Origin: Nocardioides baekrokdamisoli
GTDB taxonomy: Bacteria; Actinomycetota; Actinomycetes; Propionibacteriales; Nocardioidaceae
Assembly (NCBI RefSeq): GCF_003945325.1
Contig: NZ_AP019307.1
Coordinates: forward strand, 2,852,001-2,916,000
DNA: 64,000 nucleotides
Direction: 5' to 3'
This document shows positions 35,260 through 42,726 of this stretch, piece by piece. The notes under the pieces were generated by a model. It saw nothing but the letters and a program-made list of their open reading frames with translations. It made no database searches and was not told the DNA's origin. The position numbers and the translations under genes are program-made. Numbering within the stretch: the first letter of the stretch is position 1; the number at the start of each line of letters is the position of its first letter.

Positions 35260-35625
35260 ATGAGTTACGACCTTGCAGTCTGGGAAGGCGAACAGCCAAT
35301 CTCTGATGCGGCTGCTCTTGACTGCTACCTGAAGCTCATGGACCGCATGGAGTCGGGCGACCACGAGCCGACCCCGACGCCGGCAATTATGGCCTTCGTC
35401 GAGGCCTTGACGGCTAGGTGGCCTGACACGGATGAAGCATGGGACGACGACGAGACGCCATGGGCCGACGCCCCCATCATCAACAACGCCTTCGGCGACG
35501 CCATCTACTTCGCAATGACCTACAGCGGCGCCGAACGTGCGGTTCCGTTCGCAGCACAATGCGCTTCAGAGCTCGGGCTTGTCTGCTTTGATCCGCAGGC
35601 TGAATCACTCGTTTCGGCCCGATGA
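35260..35625 (+). CDS. Hypothetical protein, MSYDLAVWEG type (segment DR6-DR7)
   Basis: A 121-aa acidic soluble protein starting MSYDLAVWEGEQPISDAAAL, with MAFVEALTARWPDTDEAWDD and a middle APIINNAFGDAIYFAMTYSGA. I recall this N-terminal pattern from short actinobacterial hypothetical proteins often near toxin/immunity genes, but no function is known to me. No signal peptide or membrane helix. Confidence 0.65.
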   Translation: MSYDLAVWEGEQPISDAAALDCYLKLMDRMESGDHEPTPTPAIMAFVEALTARWPDTDEAWDDDETPWADAPIINNAFGDAIYFAMTYSGAERAVPFAAQCASELGLVCFDPQAESLVSAR

Positions 35626-35641
35626 CGGCCAGCCAAGCATC

Positions 35642-35653
35642 CTGATCTGCCGC
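35642..35653 (+). repeat. Array repeat DR7
   Basis: Exact core CTGATCTGCCGC; the upstream part (AGCATC) departs from the consensus. Confidence 0.7.
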
Positions 35654-35664
35654 AGACAAGGCGT

Positions 35665-35949
35665 TCAAGATTGGCCTAGTTCGACGATCTCTGGACGCAT
35701 CCGCATCAGGGCATGGAGATCCTCAGCGCTGTGGTCCTCCGACTGCCGGATGAAGCGTCCGACCACCACGAACCGGCTGCCGATGGCGCGCAAGTGGACC
35801 GGAATCGTCTCCGTCTCGAGATCCCACGTCACTTCGCCACCCGCGATGCCGACTCCGCGGAAGCGCTCGAGCTCGACCTTGGTCATGCTCCCTGGCAGAT
35901 GCATGAGGACTGTTGCGATCTCGCGGTAGTCGCCCGACACGATGGACAC
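35665..35949 (-). CDS. Hypothetical protein (segment DR7-DR8)
   Basis: A 94-aa soluble protein read from a GTG at 35949 (SIVSGDYREIATVLMHLPG at its N terminus). The frame stays open to 36000, but that would run through DR8, so the shorter form is chosen. A beta-rich middle (GEVTWDLETETIPVHLRAIG) and C-terminal helix are visible. No family recognised. Confidence 0.5.
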   Translation of the reverse strand: MSIVSGDYREIATVLMHLPGSMTKVELERFRGVGIAGGEVTWDLETETIPVHLRAIGSRFVVVGRFIRQSEDHSAEDLHALMRMRPEIVELGQS

Positions 35950-35983
35950 CCGGCCAGTCTCGCGCGGCGACGGGAGATCCACA

Positions 35984-35995
35984 CTGTTTTGCCGC
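35984..35995 (+). repeat. Array repeat DR8
   Basis: CTGTTTTGCCGC, two mismatches, upstream CCACA. Confidence 0.6.
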
Positions 35996-36093
35996 GACAC
36001 TGCCGATATGAGTGCGTACTCCGACCTCAGAGAGACGGCGCACTAGTAGCGGAATACGTTGACCCGCTGCTGATCCTCTGCAAACTTGTCGCT

Positions 36094-36552
36094 GTGAGGA
36101 CTCTGCCGCGGTTGATTCTCGTTCTCCCGGCACTGACCGCTTGCGGATCTGCGCCCGCTGCGCCTGCGTCTCAGACGCTGCCTCCTGGGGTAACTCAGGC
36201 GTGCTTCGCCGCAGTCCGCGCTTGGTCGCATGAGGCCTACAAGCTCTCTGACGAGATGGACGAAGCCGTGCCGGAAATCCTGGCTCACGCTCCAGACTTC
36301 ACTCGCCTTCAAGCTCTGGCGGCTGGAGCACAGGGTTGGTGCCCGGCGGATGTCGTCGCATCCATCAGCAGCCCCGTGAGCATTGTCAGGGATCTCGATG
36401 GGCTCGTCGGAGGGTGCCGGAAACACATGTCGGCCAAGTGCGCTCCAGACGTTCTCGGGGCTCTTGCCAGCAGCGGGGCCGAGCTGATTCGGTACGCAGT
36501 GACGGATACCGACATCAGAGCCGGCGTTCCCCCGAGGCCACCCACGCCCTGA
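36094..36552 (+). CDS. Putative lipoprotein (segment DR8-DR9)
   Basis: A 152-aa secreted protein with GTG start, a short signal peptide RTLPRLILVLPALTAC and lipobox LTAC followed by GSAPAAPA. The mature part has four further Cys (VTQACF, QGWCPAD, GGCRKHMSAKCAPD), suggesting disulfides. Its stop TGA follows ACGCCC, the left half of DR9. No family recognised. Confidence 0.65.
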   Translation: MRTLPRLILVLPALTACGSAPAAPASQTLPPGVTQACFAAVRAWSHEAYKLSDEMDEAVPEILAHAPDFTRLQALAAGAQGWCPADVVASISSPVSIVRDLDGLVGGCRKHMSAKCAPDVLGALASSGAELIRYAVTDTDIRAGVPPRPPTP

Positions 36553-36555
36553 AAC

Positions 36556-36567
36556 CCGATCTGCCGT
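36556..36567 (+). repeat. Array repeat DR9
   Basis: CCGATCTGCCGT, two mismatches. The left half ACGCCCTGA is at 36544-36552, so this copy carries a short insertion between the halves. The 91 bp up to DR10 contain no ORF, an empty segment. Confidence 0.5.
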
Positions 36568-36658
36568 TCTGGATGGTTCCGTCTGAGCGAGAGGTTGCAC
36601 TGCGTTCGCCTCGGGTGCTCGATTTTCGCCGGCCGATCACAGGGCACTCCGTGCGAAA

Positions 36659-36670
36659 CTGATTTGCCGT
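36659..36670 (+). repeat. Array repeat DR10
   Basis: CTGATTTGCCGT, two mismatches, upstream GCGAAA. Confidence 0.6.
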
Positions 36671-36723
36671 GACTCTGTCGAGAATCGAGAGCGCATTGGC
36701 GACCCACCTGACACGCTTAGGCG

Positions 36724-37134
36724 ATGAACAGGCATCCGGCGCCTCGATACCCATTCAGACCGGTGTCCTGGGCTTACATCGACGACAGGTTCGCCAAGTT
36801 CGCCGACGATCATCCCGAGTTCGCTCATATGTCGGCCATCGTGAAGAGCGTGCGTGCAGTAGGCGCTGACGCTGATCTCGCCGCGTGCACCTCAATGCAT
36901 GACTTGATAGTCGTCGCCGAACCCATCCCGGAGCCGCCCTATGACGTCGTAGCCATCCGTGCTCCAAGTTCCCTGGCGCACCCGTCAAACGGCTCCGTAC
37001 TCATTGAGCACCTATCCATCACGGGTCGAGACGATCGGCTTGAGCGCCCAGTCGACGAAGCCGTTCTGCTGTTTTGGCGTTTCATGATCGAGAAGTTCGG
37101 CGTCGACCCATCCAATTACTCCCATCCGCAATGA
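36724..37134 (+). CDS. Hypothetical protein (segment DR10-DR11)
   Basis: A 136-aa soluble protein beginning MNRHPAPRYPFRPVSWAYID. Contains FAKFADDHPEFAHMSAIVK, HDLIVVAEPIPEPPYDVVAI and VDEAVLLFWRFMIEKFGVD. The mixed alpha/beta pattern gives no known family. Its TGA stop coincides with the TGA of DR11. Confidence 0.6.
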   Translation: MNRHPAPRYPFRPVSWAYIDDRFAKFADDHPEFAHMSAIVKSVRAVGADADLAACTSMHDLIVVAEPIPEPPYDVVAIRAPSSLAHPSNGSVLIEHLSITGRDDRLERPVDEAVLLFWRFMIEKFGVDPSNYSHPQ

Positions 37135-37142
37135 TCTACTGC
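37131..37142 (+). repeat. Array repeat DR11
   Basis: ATGATCTACTGC, three mismatches, upstream CCGCA. Weakest in the middle, kept because of position and because its TGA ends the preceding gene. Confidence 0.4.
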
Positions 37143-37163
37143 GGGTCTTGGGCGACTACTCGT

Positions 37164-37979
37164 TCAAGGCTGTCGACCCAGGCAATATGCGGCCTGGTTC
37201 ACAGCGACGCTGAGCTCGATCTGCCGGAGGGCCGCGCGAACCTTCGGATCAGTCGCCTTACTCAGCTTGAAGCTGCTGGGCGCCCCGTCGGGAGTCGCGT
37301 CACTCACCTCATACATTGGTGACCCGTCGGCCCCGGCCACGAAATCGAAGTAGGCCCCGTTGGTTCCCCACGTACCCCGGGTGTCGATCGCCAGCGCGAC
37401 GTACTGACGCAACCCAACTGACGCATACGACCCCGGAAGGTCATAGAGCGCGGCATGAGTTCCAATCACGGGCTCCCCTCCGTTGTCGGTCACACCGCTT
37501 GTTCGAGCTGCCATGAGCCTCGCGACCAGCGAGGCCGGCACCGCGTGACACCGGCGAGCGTCAAACCCGATGGACTGCGCGTACTTCGTATCTGCTGTCT
37601 TCGCCTTGGCCGCATCGTCAGCGTCTCCCCGCGCTTCGAGTCCACTGCCAAGAGCGACGAACACGATGCCCAAGCTTCCAATCAGCAGCGCCGGAACCAG
37701 TGTGCGACGCGGCATCGTTCGCAGCGCCCGCCTAGCGCCGCCCACGCACACCGCGATCAGGAAACCCAGACAAGCCGCCGCAAGCCACGCCACCCCGAAA
37801 AAGCCAACAGCGCCACCCACGATGGCGACCTCTGAGCCGCCCGAGTCATTGAACGCACTCACGAACAGGAAACCGACGAAGGTTAGCCCCGCTGCGATCA
37901 TGGTGACGATCCCAAATGTCAACCAGAACGGCAGCCAGAATCGTCCGGCACGTATGGTCGGATCGATCGGTTGACTCAT
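37164..37979 (-). CDS. Membrane protein with exported domain (segment DR11-DR12)
   Basis: A 271-aa protein from ATG 37979. Three hydrophobic helices (FWLPFWLTFGIVTMIAAGLT, GGAVGFFGVAWLAAACLGFL, LVPALLIGSLGIVFVALGSG) are followed by an outside domain of ~150 residues (RRCHAVPASLVARLMAAR, LPGSYASVGLRQYVALAID, GAYFDFVAGADGSPMYEV). A single late Cys pairs possibly with RRCH. No family recognised. Confidence 0.7.
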   Translation of the reverse strand: MSQPIDPTIRAGRFWLPFWLTFGIVTMIAAGLTFVGFLFVSAFNDSGGSEVAIVGGAVGFFGVAWLAAACLGFLIAVCVGGARRALRTMPRRTLVPALLIGSLGIVFVALGSGLEARGDADDAAKAKTADTKYAQSIGFDARRCHAVPASLVARLMAARTSGVTDNGGEPVIGTHAALYDLPGSYASVGLRQYVALAIDTRGTWGTNGAYFDFVAGADGSPMYEVSDATPDGAPSSFKLSKATDPKVRAALRQIELSVAVNQAAYCLGRQP

Positions 37980-38014
37980 GCAGACATGTTGGCCGCTGCA
38001 CAGCCCATTGCGCA

Positions 38015-38026
38015 CTCGTTTGCCGC
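38015..38026 (+). repeat. Array repeat DR12
   Basis: CTCGTTTGCCGC, three mismatches, upstream GCGCA as in the consensus. Confidence 0.5.
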
Positions 38027-38181
38027 TGATCGCGCGCGACCCTGTTGAGATGAGTACGTCTCGTCGGGCCGAACGATGCACAGATCAGCCTTTCCGCAAC
38101 GCCTTGTGGCGGTCCGACACTGGGTTCTAAGGTGGCGCCGTCAGGCATGGTGCACTTGTCCACCCGCAAGAAGGACTTCGC

Positions 38182-38421
38182 ATGATCACACCTATGAAGA
38201 GCATCGCGCTGTTAGGCGCCGCCGCCGCGGTTCTGGCTCTCTCCGCCGCTCCCTCCTCGGCCGACACTGTCTCGGATCTTCAGGGCCAACTCGCAACACT
38301 TCAGGGTCAACTTGCGTACCAGCAGTGCCAACTGCAGAACACGCTGATTCTTGAGGGGATGCGCGTCCCGTATCTCTTTTATCTTCTCCCGAAGGGACAC
38401 ATCTGCATCCCGCCCGGATAG
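38182..38421 (+). CDS. Small secreted coiled-coil protein (segment DR12-DR13)
   Basis: A 79-aa protein with AAGAAGGA 6 nt before the ATG. Signal peptide KSIALLGAAAAVLALSAAPSSA, cut probably after SSA, then a heptad helix (VSDLQGQLATLQGQLAYQQ) encoded by an internal near-duplication. Two Cys (YQQC, HICIPPG). Likely exported; function unknown. Confidence 0.65.
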   Translation: MITPMKSIALLGAAAAVLALSAAPSSADTVSDLQGQLATLQGQLAYQQCQLQNTLILEGMRVPYLFYLLPKGHICIPPG

Positions 38422-38447
38422 TCGGAGTCCTGACCGGCCGGCGGGGG

Positions 38448-38459
38448 TTCACCTGCCGC
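38448..38459 (+). repeat. Array repeat DR13
   Basis: TTCACCTGCCGC, three mismatches; 26 nt after the coiled-coil gene. Confidence 0.45.
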
Positions 38460-38490
38460 AACCGGACATATTCGACGCCGTCTGCCGCCG

Positions 38491-38649
38491 TCAGTTGTGC
38501 CGCTCGATACGGGCCAGGACGTGTTCGCGCAGCGGCGCATGCCCATGTTCAGCCTCAACGTGTCCGATCAACAGATCTGCAAGCGAATCAGCTTCCTCCC
38601 CAGAGAAGGAGGCCTTGCAACGCGGGCATTGAAGCGACAGTTCGGCCAT
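38491..38649 (-). CDS. 52-aa zinc-finger-like protein (segment DR13-DR14)
   Basis: A very short gene encoding MAELSLQCPRCKASFSGEE and continuing ADSLADLLIGHVEAEHGHA. Cys8, Cys11, His30 and His35 form a CxxC-18-H-4-H pattern, a plausible C2H2 zinc finger. Fills the whole segment between two repeats, which supports it as a real gene despite its size. Might bind DNA or a protein partner. Confidence 0.6.
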   Translation of the reverse strand: MAELSLQCPRCKASFSGEEADSLADLLIGHVEAEHGHAPLREHVLARIERHN

Positions 38650-38696
38650 GCGCCGAGTCTGTTACCCATACCCAAGGGGCGACATCCGAGGACGCC

Positions 38697-38708
38697 CAGT
38701 TCTGCCGC
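38697..38708 (+). repeat. Array repeat DR14
   Basis: CAGTTCTGCCGC, two mismatches, upstream GACGCC matching the consensus. Confidence 0.6.
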
Positions 38709-38806
38709 CAACCGTGCGCGGGTTTGTCGAGTTCAAGGGGTCCGGATTGGAACCTTTGCTGACGAACCTGGCGTCATACTTCTGGAGACAGAGGGTTGGA
38801 GGTGCC

Positions 38807-39151
38807 GTGCGCTGGAGCACCGTTCTCGCCGTTGCCGCGCTCATTGCCACTATGACCGGCTGCAGTTCCTCTGACAATGGCGAGGAACCTCACGCGACAC
38901 CGACCTCGTCGCCGTTCTCCCTCTACACCCACTGCGGCATTAGCCGCGCTCGCATCAATGGCCAGTACTACGAAGCAGAAACGCACCTCAGCGACGGGAA
39001 CGACAATCCGCCAAAGGGATGGGGCAATCCGTACCAGCACGGGACCATCACGCTGACGTCACCTTCAACAGCGATCTTTCGCGACGACCGCGGGCACGAA
39101 GTCGTCTTCCGCGCCGCCACGGCGAATCCAAATCACTTCCTCTGCAGTTGA
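38807..39151 (+). CDS. Putative lipoprotein (segment DR14-DR15)
   Basis: A 114-aa exported protein; GTG start with TTGGAGG 6 nt upstream. Signal peptide RWSTVLAVAALIATMTGC with lipobox MTGC, followed by SSSDNGEEPHATPTSS. The mature domain (YTHCGISRARINGQYYEAE, then TITLTSPSTAIFRDDRG, ending HFLCS) has two Cys likely in a disulfide. No family recognised. Confidence 0.7.
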   Translation: MRWSTVLAVAALIATMTGCSSSDNGEEPHATPTSSPFSLYTHCGISRARINGQYYEAETHLSDGNDNPPKGWGNPYQHGTITLTSPSTAIFRDDRGHEVVFRAATANPNHFLCS

Positions 39152-39184
39152 GACGAGAGGTTTGGGCGGCGCACACCGGACGCC

Positions 39185-39196
39185 CTCATCTGCCGC
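39185..39196 (+). repeat. Array repeat DR15
   Basis: CTCATCTGCCGC, one mismatch, upstream GACGCC. Confidence 0.7.
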
Positions 39197-39238
39197 GACG
39201 AGTCTTCTGAGAATCCGGTCGGCAACTAATGTCTCCGT

Positions 39239-39715
39239 ATGCGCGAACAAGACCCGCGGGTACCGGCCGACGTCGAGCAGTACCTAATCGAACTGTTCGC
39301 ACGTGCCGGCCAACTCGGTGGATCGATCGGGGGCGGAGTGGGCGCTGGCGGAGCCGGGGCACTCGGTGGCGGTCGCGGCGGAGCCAAGGGCGGGGCCCGG
39401 GGCGCGATGCGACTCCGGACCGTCGTAGAGGATCGCGGCACAGTTGCGCCCCTGACACGTGACGAAGCACTTCAGAAGCTCACGAGCGCATTCCCGAAGC
39501 TCATACCGTTGCCGACCGCCGATGCGGCGGTCCGTGTGGCGATTCCGCTTGGATTGACCGGGCTTCAGCAAGTTGTTGTGGACATCCTCGTCCCGGCCTC
39601 TTCCGACGGTCAGCAACTGCCCCTCGTGCGCACATATTGCAAAGAGGGACTGCTCAGCCGGAAACCCGCCGCCCGGATCGCAGATCAGGTCGCTAACGCC
39701 CTTCAAAACCAGTAG
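39239..39715 (+). CDS. Hypothetical Gly-rich protein (segment DR15-DR16)
   Basis: A 158-aa protein: N-terminal VPADVEQYLIELFARAGQLG, a very Gly-rich stretch (GGGVGAGGAGALGGGRGG), then a folded C-terminal domain (LTRDEALQKLTSAFPKLIPL, GLTGLQQVVVDILVPASSDG, LVRTYCKEGLLSRKPAARIA). The Gly run may let it insert in membranes or act as a linker. No family recognised. Confidence 0.6.
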   Translation: MREQDPRVPADVEQYLIELFARAGQLGGSIGGGVGAGGAGALGGGRGGAKGGARGAMRLRTVVEDRGTVAPLTRDEALQKLTSAFPKLIPLPTADAAVRVAIPLGLTGLQQVVVDILVPASSDGQQLPLVRTYCKEGLLSRKPAARIADQVANALQNQ

Positions 39716-39791
39716 TCGCGCGCCAGCGACGGCGAGGACATCTAGGTCGGTAGCGACCGCCCTGAACGCGCTGATCTGGCTCCCTTCTGTG

Positions 39792-40973
39792 TCAAGAGGC
39801 GGCTGGATGGTGCCTCTGTTCGACGGCGCCAGCGGGGCGTAGCGTGGTGGGCACGGGTCCGGGAAGTGGCTGATCCGAAGTGTCGATGTGCGGGGGCAGG
39901 TCGACCGCGCTGGATATGTCAGACGCCCCGCAGTGCCCTCCCGGACCCGCTTCACGTGCGTCGGCCACGAGTTGGCGATAGATCACATCCGAGATGCGTC
40001 GCTTCAAACACCGCAGTGCTTCCATCGGGGTCTTCCCGGCCGCGAGTTTGCGTCGGTAGTAGGCCCGGCCTTCGGTGTCACGCCGGATCTGGACGATCGC
40101 GGCGATGTGGATGACGTGGTTCATCCGCCGGTTCCCGGCCCGCGATAACCGGTGTCGGATCTGCTCACCAGATGAGGCATCCAACGGTGCGGTGCCGGTC
40201 CAGGAGGCGAACCTGTTCCGGTCAGCGAACCGGACAACATCGCCGACATCGGCCAAGATCCTGGCTGCGCCCGCTGGGCCGATGCCGTGAATGTCCATCA
40301 GGTGCGATCCGCGTTCGAGGACTGCAACTTTCAGCTCGGTGTTGATCTTCTTCAACTTCCGGTCCAGGACGACAAGGTCGGCGATCTCCTCAGCGGTGAT
40401 CCGGCGACGCATCCTCCCAGCCAGATCCCGGGGCTTCACTGTCGCGAGCAGGGCCTTGGCTTGATCGGCTGACAGGTCACGTTTGCGCTGGCCAGGCAGC
40501 AATTCACTGAGCAGGCGTTGGATCCGGTTCACGGTCTGAACCCGCAGATGCGAAAGCTCATCACGACGATCGGCGAGCATCCGGATCACCTCCAGTCCCT
40601 CATCGACCGCCAGCACACGTAGACCTTTGGTGTGGACTGCGACCGCGGCGATCGAATGCGCATCGGTCGCGTCGGTCTTCCGGTTGTGGCCGGTATCGAA
40701 CAACCTCACCCGGGCGGCGAGCTTGGCCGGAACATCGACCACGGACTCGCCAGCGGCGAGCAACCGTTGGGCCAGCGGTCGGCCGGCACCGTTGGCACCC
40801 TCAACCGCCCACACCCGATCAGGCCACTGCGCCACGTACTTCCGCATCAGCCGGTACCCGTCGGTGTCGGTGGCATATCGGCCGCCGCCAAGTCGGTGAC
40901 CGTGGTGGTCGACGACCTCGATCGTGGCCGAGAGTTTGTGGGGATCGACCCCAATGTTCACTGCATCCATCAC
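39792..40973 (-). CDS. IS110-family transposase, copy 2
   Basis: The 393-aa product is identical to the copy-1 transposase: DEDD residues in GVDPHK, VEGANG and KTDATDAHS, helix-hairpin-helix in IHGIGPAGAARI and the C-terminal Ser domain. Full-length and without disruption, so probably active; identity of the copies points to recent transposition. Confidence 0.95.
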   Translation of the reverse strand: MMDAVNIGVDPHKLSATIEVVDHHGHRLGGGRYATDTDGYRLMRKYVAQWPDRVWAVEGANGAGRPLAQRLLAAGESVVDVPAKLAARVRLFDTGHNRKTDATDAHSIAAVAVHTKGLRVLAVDEGLEVIRMLADRRDELSHLRVQTVNRIQRLLSELLPGQRKRDLSADQAKALLATVKPRDLAGRMRRRITAEEIADLVVLDRKLKKINTELKVAVLERGSHLMDIHGIGPAGAARILADVGDVVRFADRNRFASWTGTAPLDASSGEQIRHRLSRAGNRRMNHVIHIAAIVQIRRDTEGRAYYRRKLAAGKTPMEALRCLKRRISDVIYRQLVADAREAGPGGHCGASDISSAVDLPPHIDTSDQPLPGPVPTTLRPAGAVEQRHHPAAS

Positions 40974-41195
40974 GTTTCCTCGCTTCGATTCGATTGAACT
41001 GAAACGGCGAGGTGGGCAGTGCTACTACGAGCTGGGCAGTCCCTTCTTGAGCCACGCCTCGTCAACGGTGACCCGGCGGGCAGCAGACCAGAAGAGAGCC
41101 ACACCCTCTGGTGGGCAGCCGCAAAGAGAGCCGTCCCGCCGGGCACCTAGACCGAGTCTGGCCAGACACCGATCCTGACCGGAAGTCTCTTAGTA
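40974..41195 (-). ncRNA. Candidate IS110 bridge RNA region, copy 2
   Basis: Same 222-bp non-coding end as in copy 1, with the nested stems at 41072-41080/41135-41143 and 41087-41092/41107-41112. Role inferred from the IS110 family. Confidence 0.5.
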
Positions 41196-41344
41196 GCCGC
41201 AAACCGTTCTGCTGCAATGCCAAGGCAGAGGACCAGTGCCGGGATGTCGCGCTGCTTCTTTGTCGCAAGTCAATCGCTGCGGCGTGGAACCTGCGCCACG
41301 GCGTCGGCGTCATACTCGGCATCCCCTGGTTCGAAGGAGTTCAC

Positions 41345-41857
41345 ATGTGTGTGGAAGTCGTTCGCGCGGCCTTCGTGAGTGCGTTGACAGTTGCCTGCCT
41401 GACGGGATGCGGATCTATAGGCACCGCGGCCAATCCGAGCGCCTCTGCAAGCCTGGCTACGTCGCATCCGGCCGCGCCCATGCCGCCGCACGGCTACCTC
41501 GGCAACTGGACAGTCGAGTCGGTGAGCACGATGGGTGCCGACGGGCCGATGATCCCAGTTCCGGGTTCCGCGACTCTTCAGTTCTTGGACAATGGCACCG
41601 TGACCGGATTTGATGGCGTGAACCCTTGGAGTGGTCGCTTCGTTGCCGCGGACGCACCGGTCGCCCAGATCCGGATTCGTGACGTCCATTCGGGGCTGGT
41701 CGGCCTTACCGCCGCGGCGCCGACATGGCAGAGGGCGCTCACGAGCTCGTTCGCGGTGATTGAGTCTGGCGCCCCAATGAGGGTTACGGGCAACAGAGAT
41801 CGGCTCACCATTCACGTTGGCGAAGCTGTACTCGTCATCGGCCGCTTAGTTGGCTAA
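41345..41857 (+). CDS. Putative lipoprotein, META-like domain (segment DR16-DR17)
   Basis: A 170-aa exported protein with AAGGAG 5-6 nt before the ATG. Signal peptide VRAAFVSALTVACLTGC, lipobox LTGC. The mature part LGNWTVESVSTMGADG, SATLQFLDNGTVTGFDGVNP and the later QRALTSSFAVIESG follow the order of META/HslJ-type domains, though the usual GCN is GVN here. The segment between the IS and this start (41201-41344) shows no other gene. Confidence 0.65.
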   Translation: MCVEVVRAAFVSALTVACLTGCGSIGTAANPSASASLATSHPAAPMPPHGYLGNWTVESVSTMGADGPMIPVPGSATLQFLDNGTVTGFDGVNPWSGRFVAADAPVAQIRIRDVHSGLVGLTAAAPTWQRALTSSFAVIESGAPMRVTGNRDRLTIHVGEAVLVIGRLVG

Positions 41858-41888
41858 TCGGCGGCTTAGGGCTGCCAACAACGACGCA

Positions 41889-41900
41889 CTCATCTGCCGC
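41889..41900 (+). repeat. Array repeat DR17
   Basis: CTCATCTGCCGC, one mismatch, upstream GACGCA. Confidence 0.7.
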
Positions 41901-41902
41901 GA

Positions 41903-42160
41903 TCAGTCCCGCACGAAATCCGTGAGGCCAGCCCGCCGAACCGCATCACTCGTCGCCTGACGCACACCGAAGGGAGCGGATTCGGTGCGGAAGGGCTGAC
42001 CAAGAATCGAAGGGTCGTTGAAGCCTGTAAGGCATTCGAGGCACTCAACGACCACCGCGCCAGTGTCTTCTCGGATGGCGAATACGAGGTCCCCATTCGC
42101 GCAAACCGTGCACTGATCCAATCGCCTGACAGACACCCACTGAGTATGGGCACGCCTCAT
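41903..42160 (-). CDS. Small zinc-ribbon-like protein (segment DR17-DR18)
   Basis: An 85-aa protein from ATG 42160 with two CxxC knuckles, LDQCTVCANGDLVFAI and VVECLECLTGF, the arrangement of a zinc ribbon. The C-terminal half (QPFRTESAPFGVRQATSDAV) is helical. An overlapping frame on the same strand lacks these motifs and is rejected. Stop codon 3 nt from DR17. Function unknown. Confidence 0.6.
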   Translation of the reverse strand: MRRAHTQWVSVRRLDQCTVCANGDLVFAIREDTGAVVVECLECLTGFNDPSILGQPFRTESAPFGVRQATSDAVRRAGLTDFVRD

Positions 42161-42170
42161 GCGAACCGCA

Positions 42171-42182
42171 CTCTTTTGCCGC
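42171..42182 (+). repeat. Array repeat DR18
   Basis: CTCTTTTGCCGC, three mismatches, upstream AACCGCA. Between it and 42421 no convincing gene is seen; a minus-strand frame with a hydrophobic segment lacks a good start and reads through this repeat. Confidence 0.5.
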
Positions 42183-42421
42183 TGTGCGCGTCTCAACACC
42201 GATCGCGTCTGCGGCGATCAGTCCCACGTAGGTGAGGTCCTTCAACTCAGATTCAGCTGACGTGAGGGCGTCGCGTCTCATCCGCGGGGCCGTGGTCAGA
42301 CCCTCCAGGCTGACCACACCCACGACGGCACCTGCGATCCCAACGAAGATGCCTGGCAGGCACGCAGGAGGGTCCGTCCGATGTCAGGGCTGACCAGATC
42401 CGTACGCCTCAATCGGTGTCT

Positions 42422-42673
42422 TCAACGGCCGGCGGCCCGTAACTCCGCTTCAACGTTTGAGAGGTACCTGTCCACCTCGCCCATCGCATAGCCGGGACGG
42501 ATCCGAACGGGAGTGAATCGCGCATTCTGGATCTCGCTGCTCGTAGCCGTACCAGCCTCGATTTTCGCCACGAGCGCGTCGACGTCCTCGACGGCATATC
42601 CCTCCCGCCAACGAACCAACCTGAACCGAGCTGGAGCGATCGGTTGTTCGCCATTGAAGGACATCTGAGTCAT
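42422..42673 (-). CDS. DivIVA-domain protein (segment DR18-DR19)
   Basis: An 83-aa protein with two copies of the short DivIVA-like motif found in actinobacterial proteins: ARFRLVRWREGYAVEDVDAL and ARFTPVRIRPGYAMGEVDRY. Each would form the helix-turn that binds membrane or partner. Too short to have the long coiled coil of true DivIVA/Wag31. ATG 42673 chosen; 42664 is possible. Confidence 0.7.
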   Translation of the reverse strand: MTQMSFNGEQPIAPARFRLVRWREGYAVEDVDALVAKIEAGTATSSEIQNARFTPVRIRPGYAMGEVDRYLSNVEAELRAAGR

Positions 42674-42726
42674 GAGGACACGGTACGACGCTCGGCCGTC
42701 ACTGCTGCTGATGCGAGACTTGCCCG

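Larger units (their letters stand above)
39778..41195 (-). mobile_element. IS110-family element, copy 2
   Basis: 1418 bp, reading as identical to copy 1 and in the same orientation, inserted at the same point of another repeat copy. The two copies are direct repeats 7875 bp apart, so homologous recombination could delete the intervening segments. Confidence 0.9.
39771..41200 (+). repeat. Array repeat DR16, split by IS110 copy 2
   Basis: CTGATCT (39771-39777) and GCCGC (41196-41200) rejoin to the exact core CTGATCTGCCGC, with upstream AACGCG. Confidence 0.75.

Noticed and set aside
36060-36082. Further array repeat (CTGATCCTCTGC)
   Set aside because: Too degenerate and only 65 bp from DR8; no segment boundary.
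37212-37230. Repeat-like GATCTGCCGGAG inside the membrane-protein gene
   Set aside because: Lies within coding sequence and lacks both outer parts of the consensus.
41890-42153. 87-aa minus-strand frame
   Set aside because: Overlaps the frame with two CxxC motifs and has no recognisable features.
42045-42323. Minus-strand 92-aa gene
   Set aside because: Starts inside a hydrophobic segment, reads through repeat DR18 and overlaps the better-supported zinc-ribbon gene; perhaps a decayed cargo gene.
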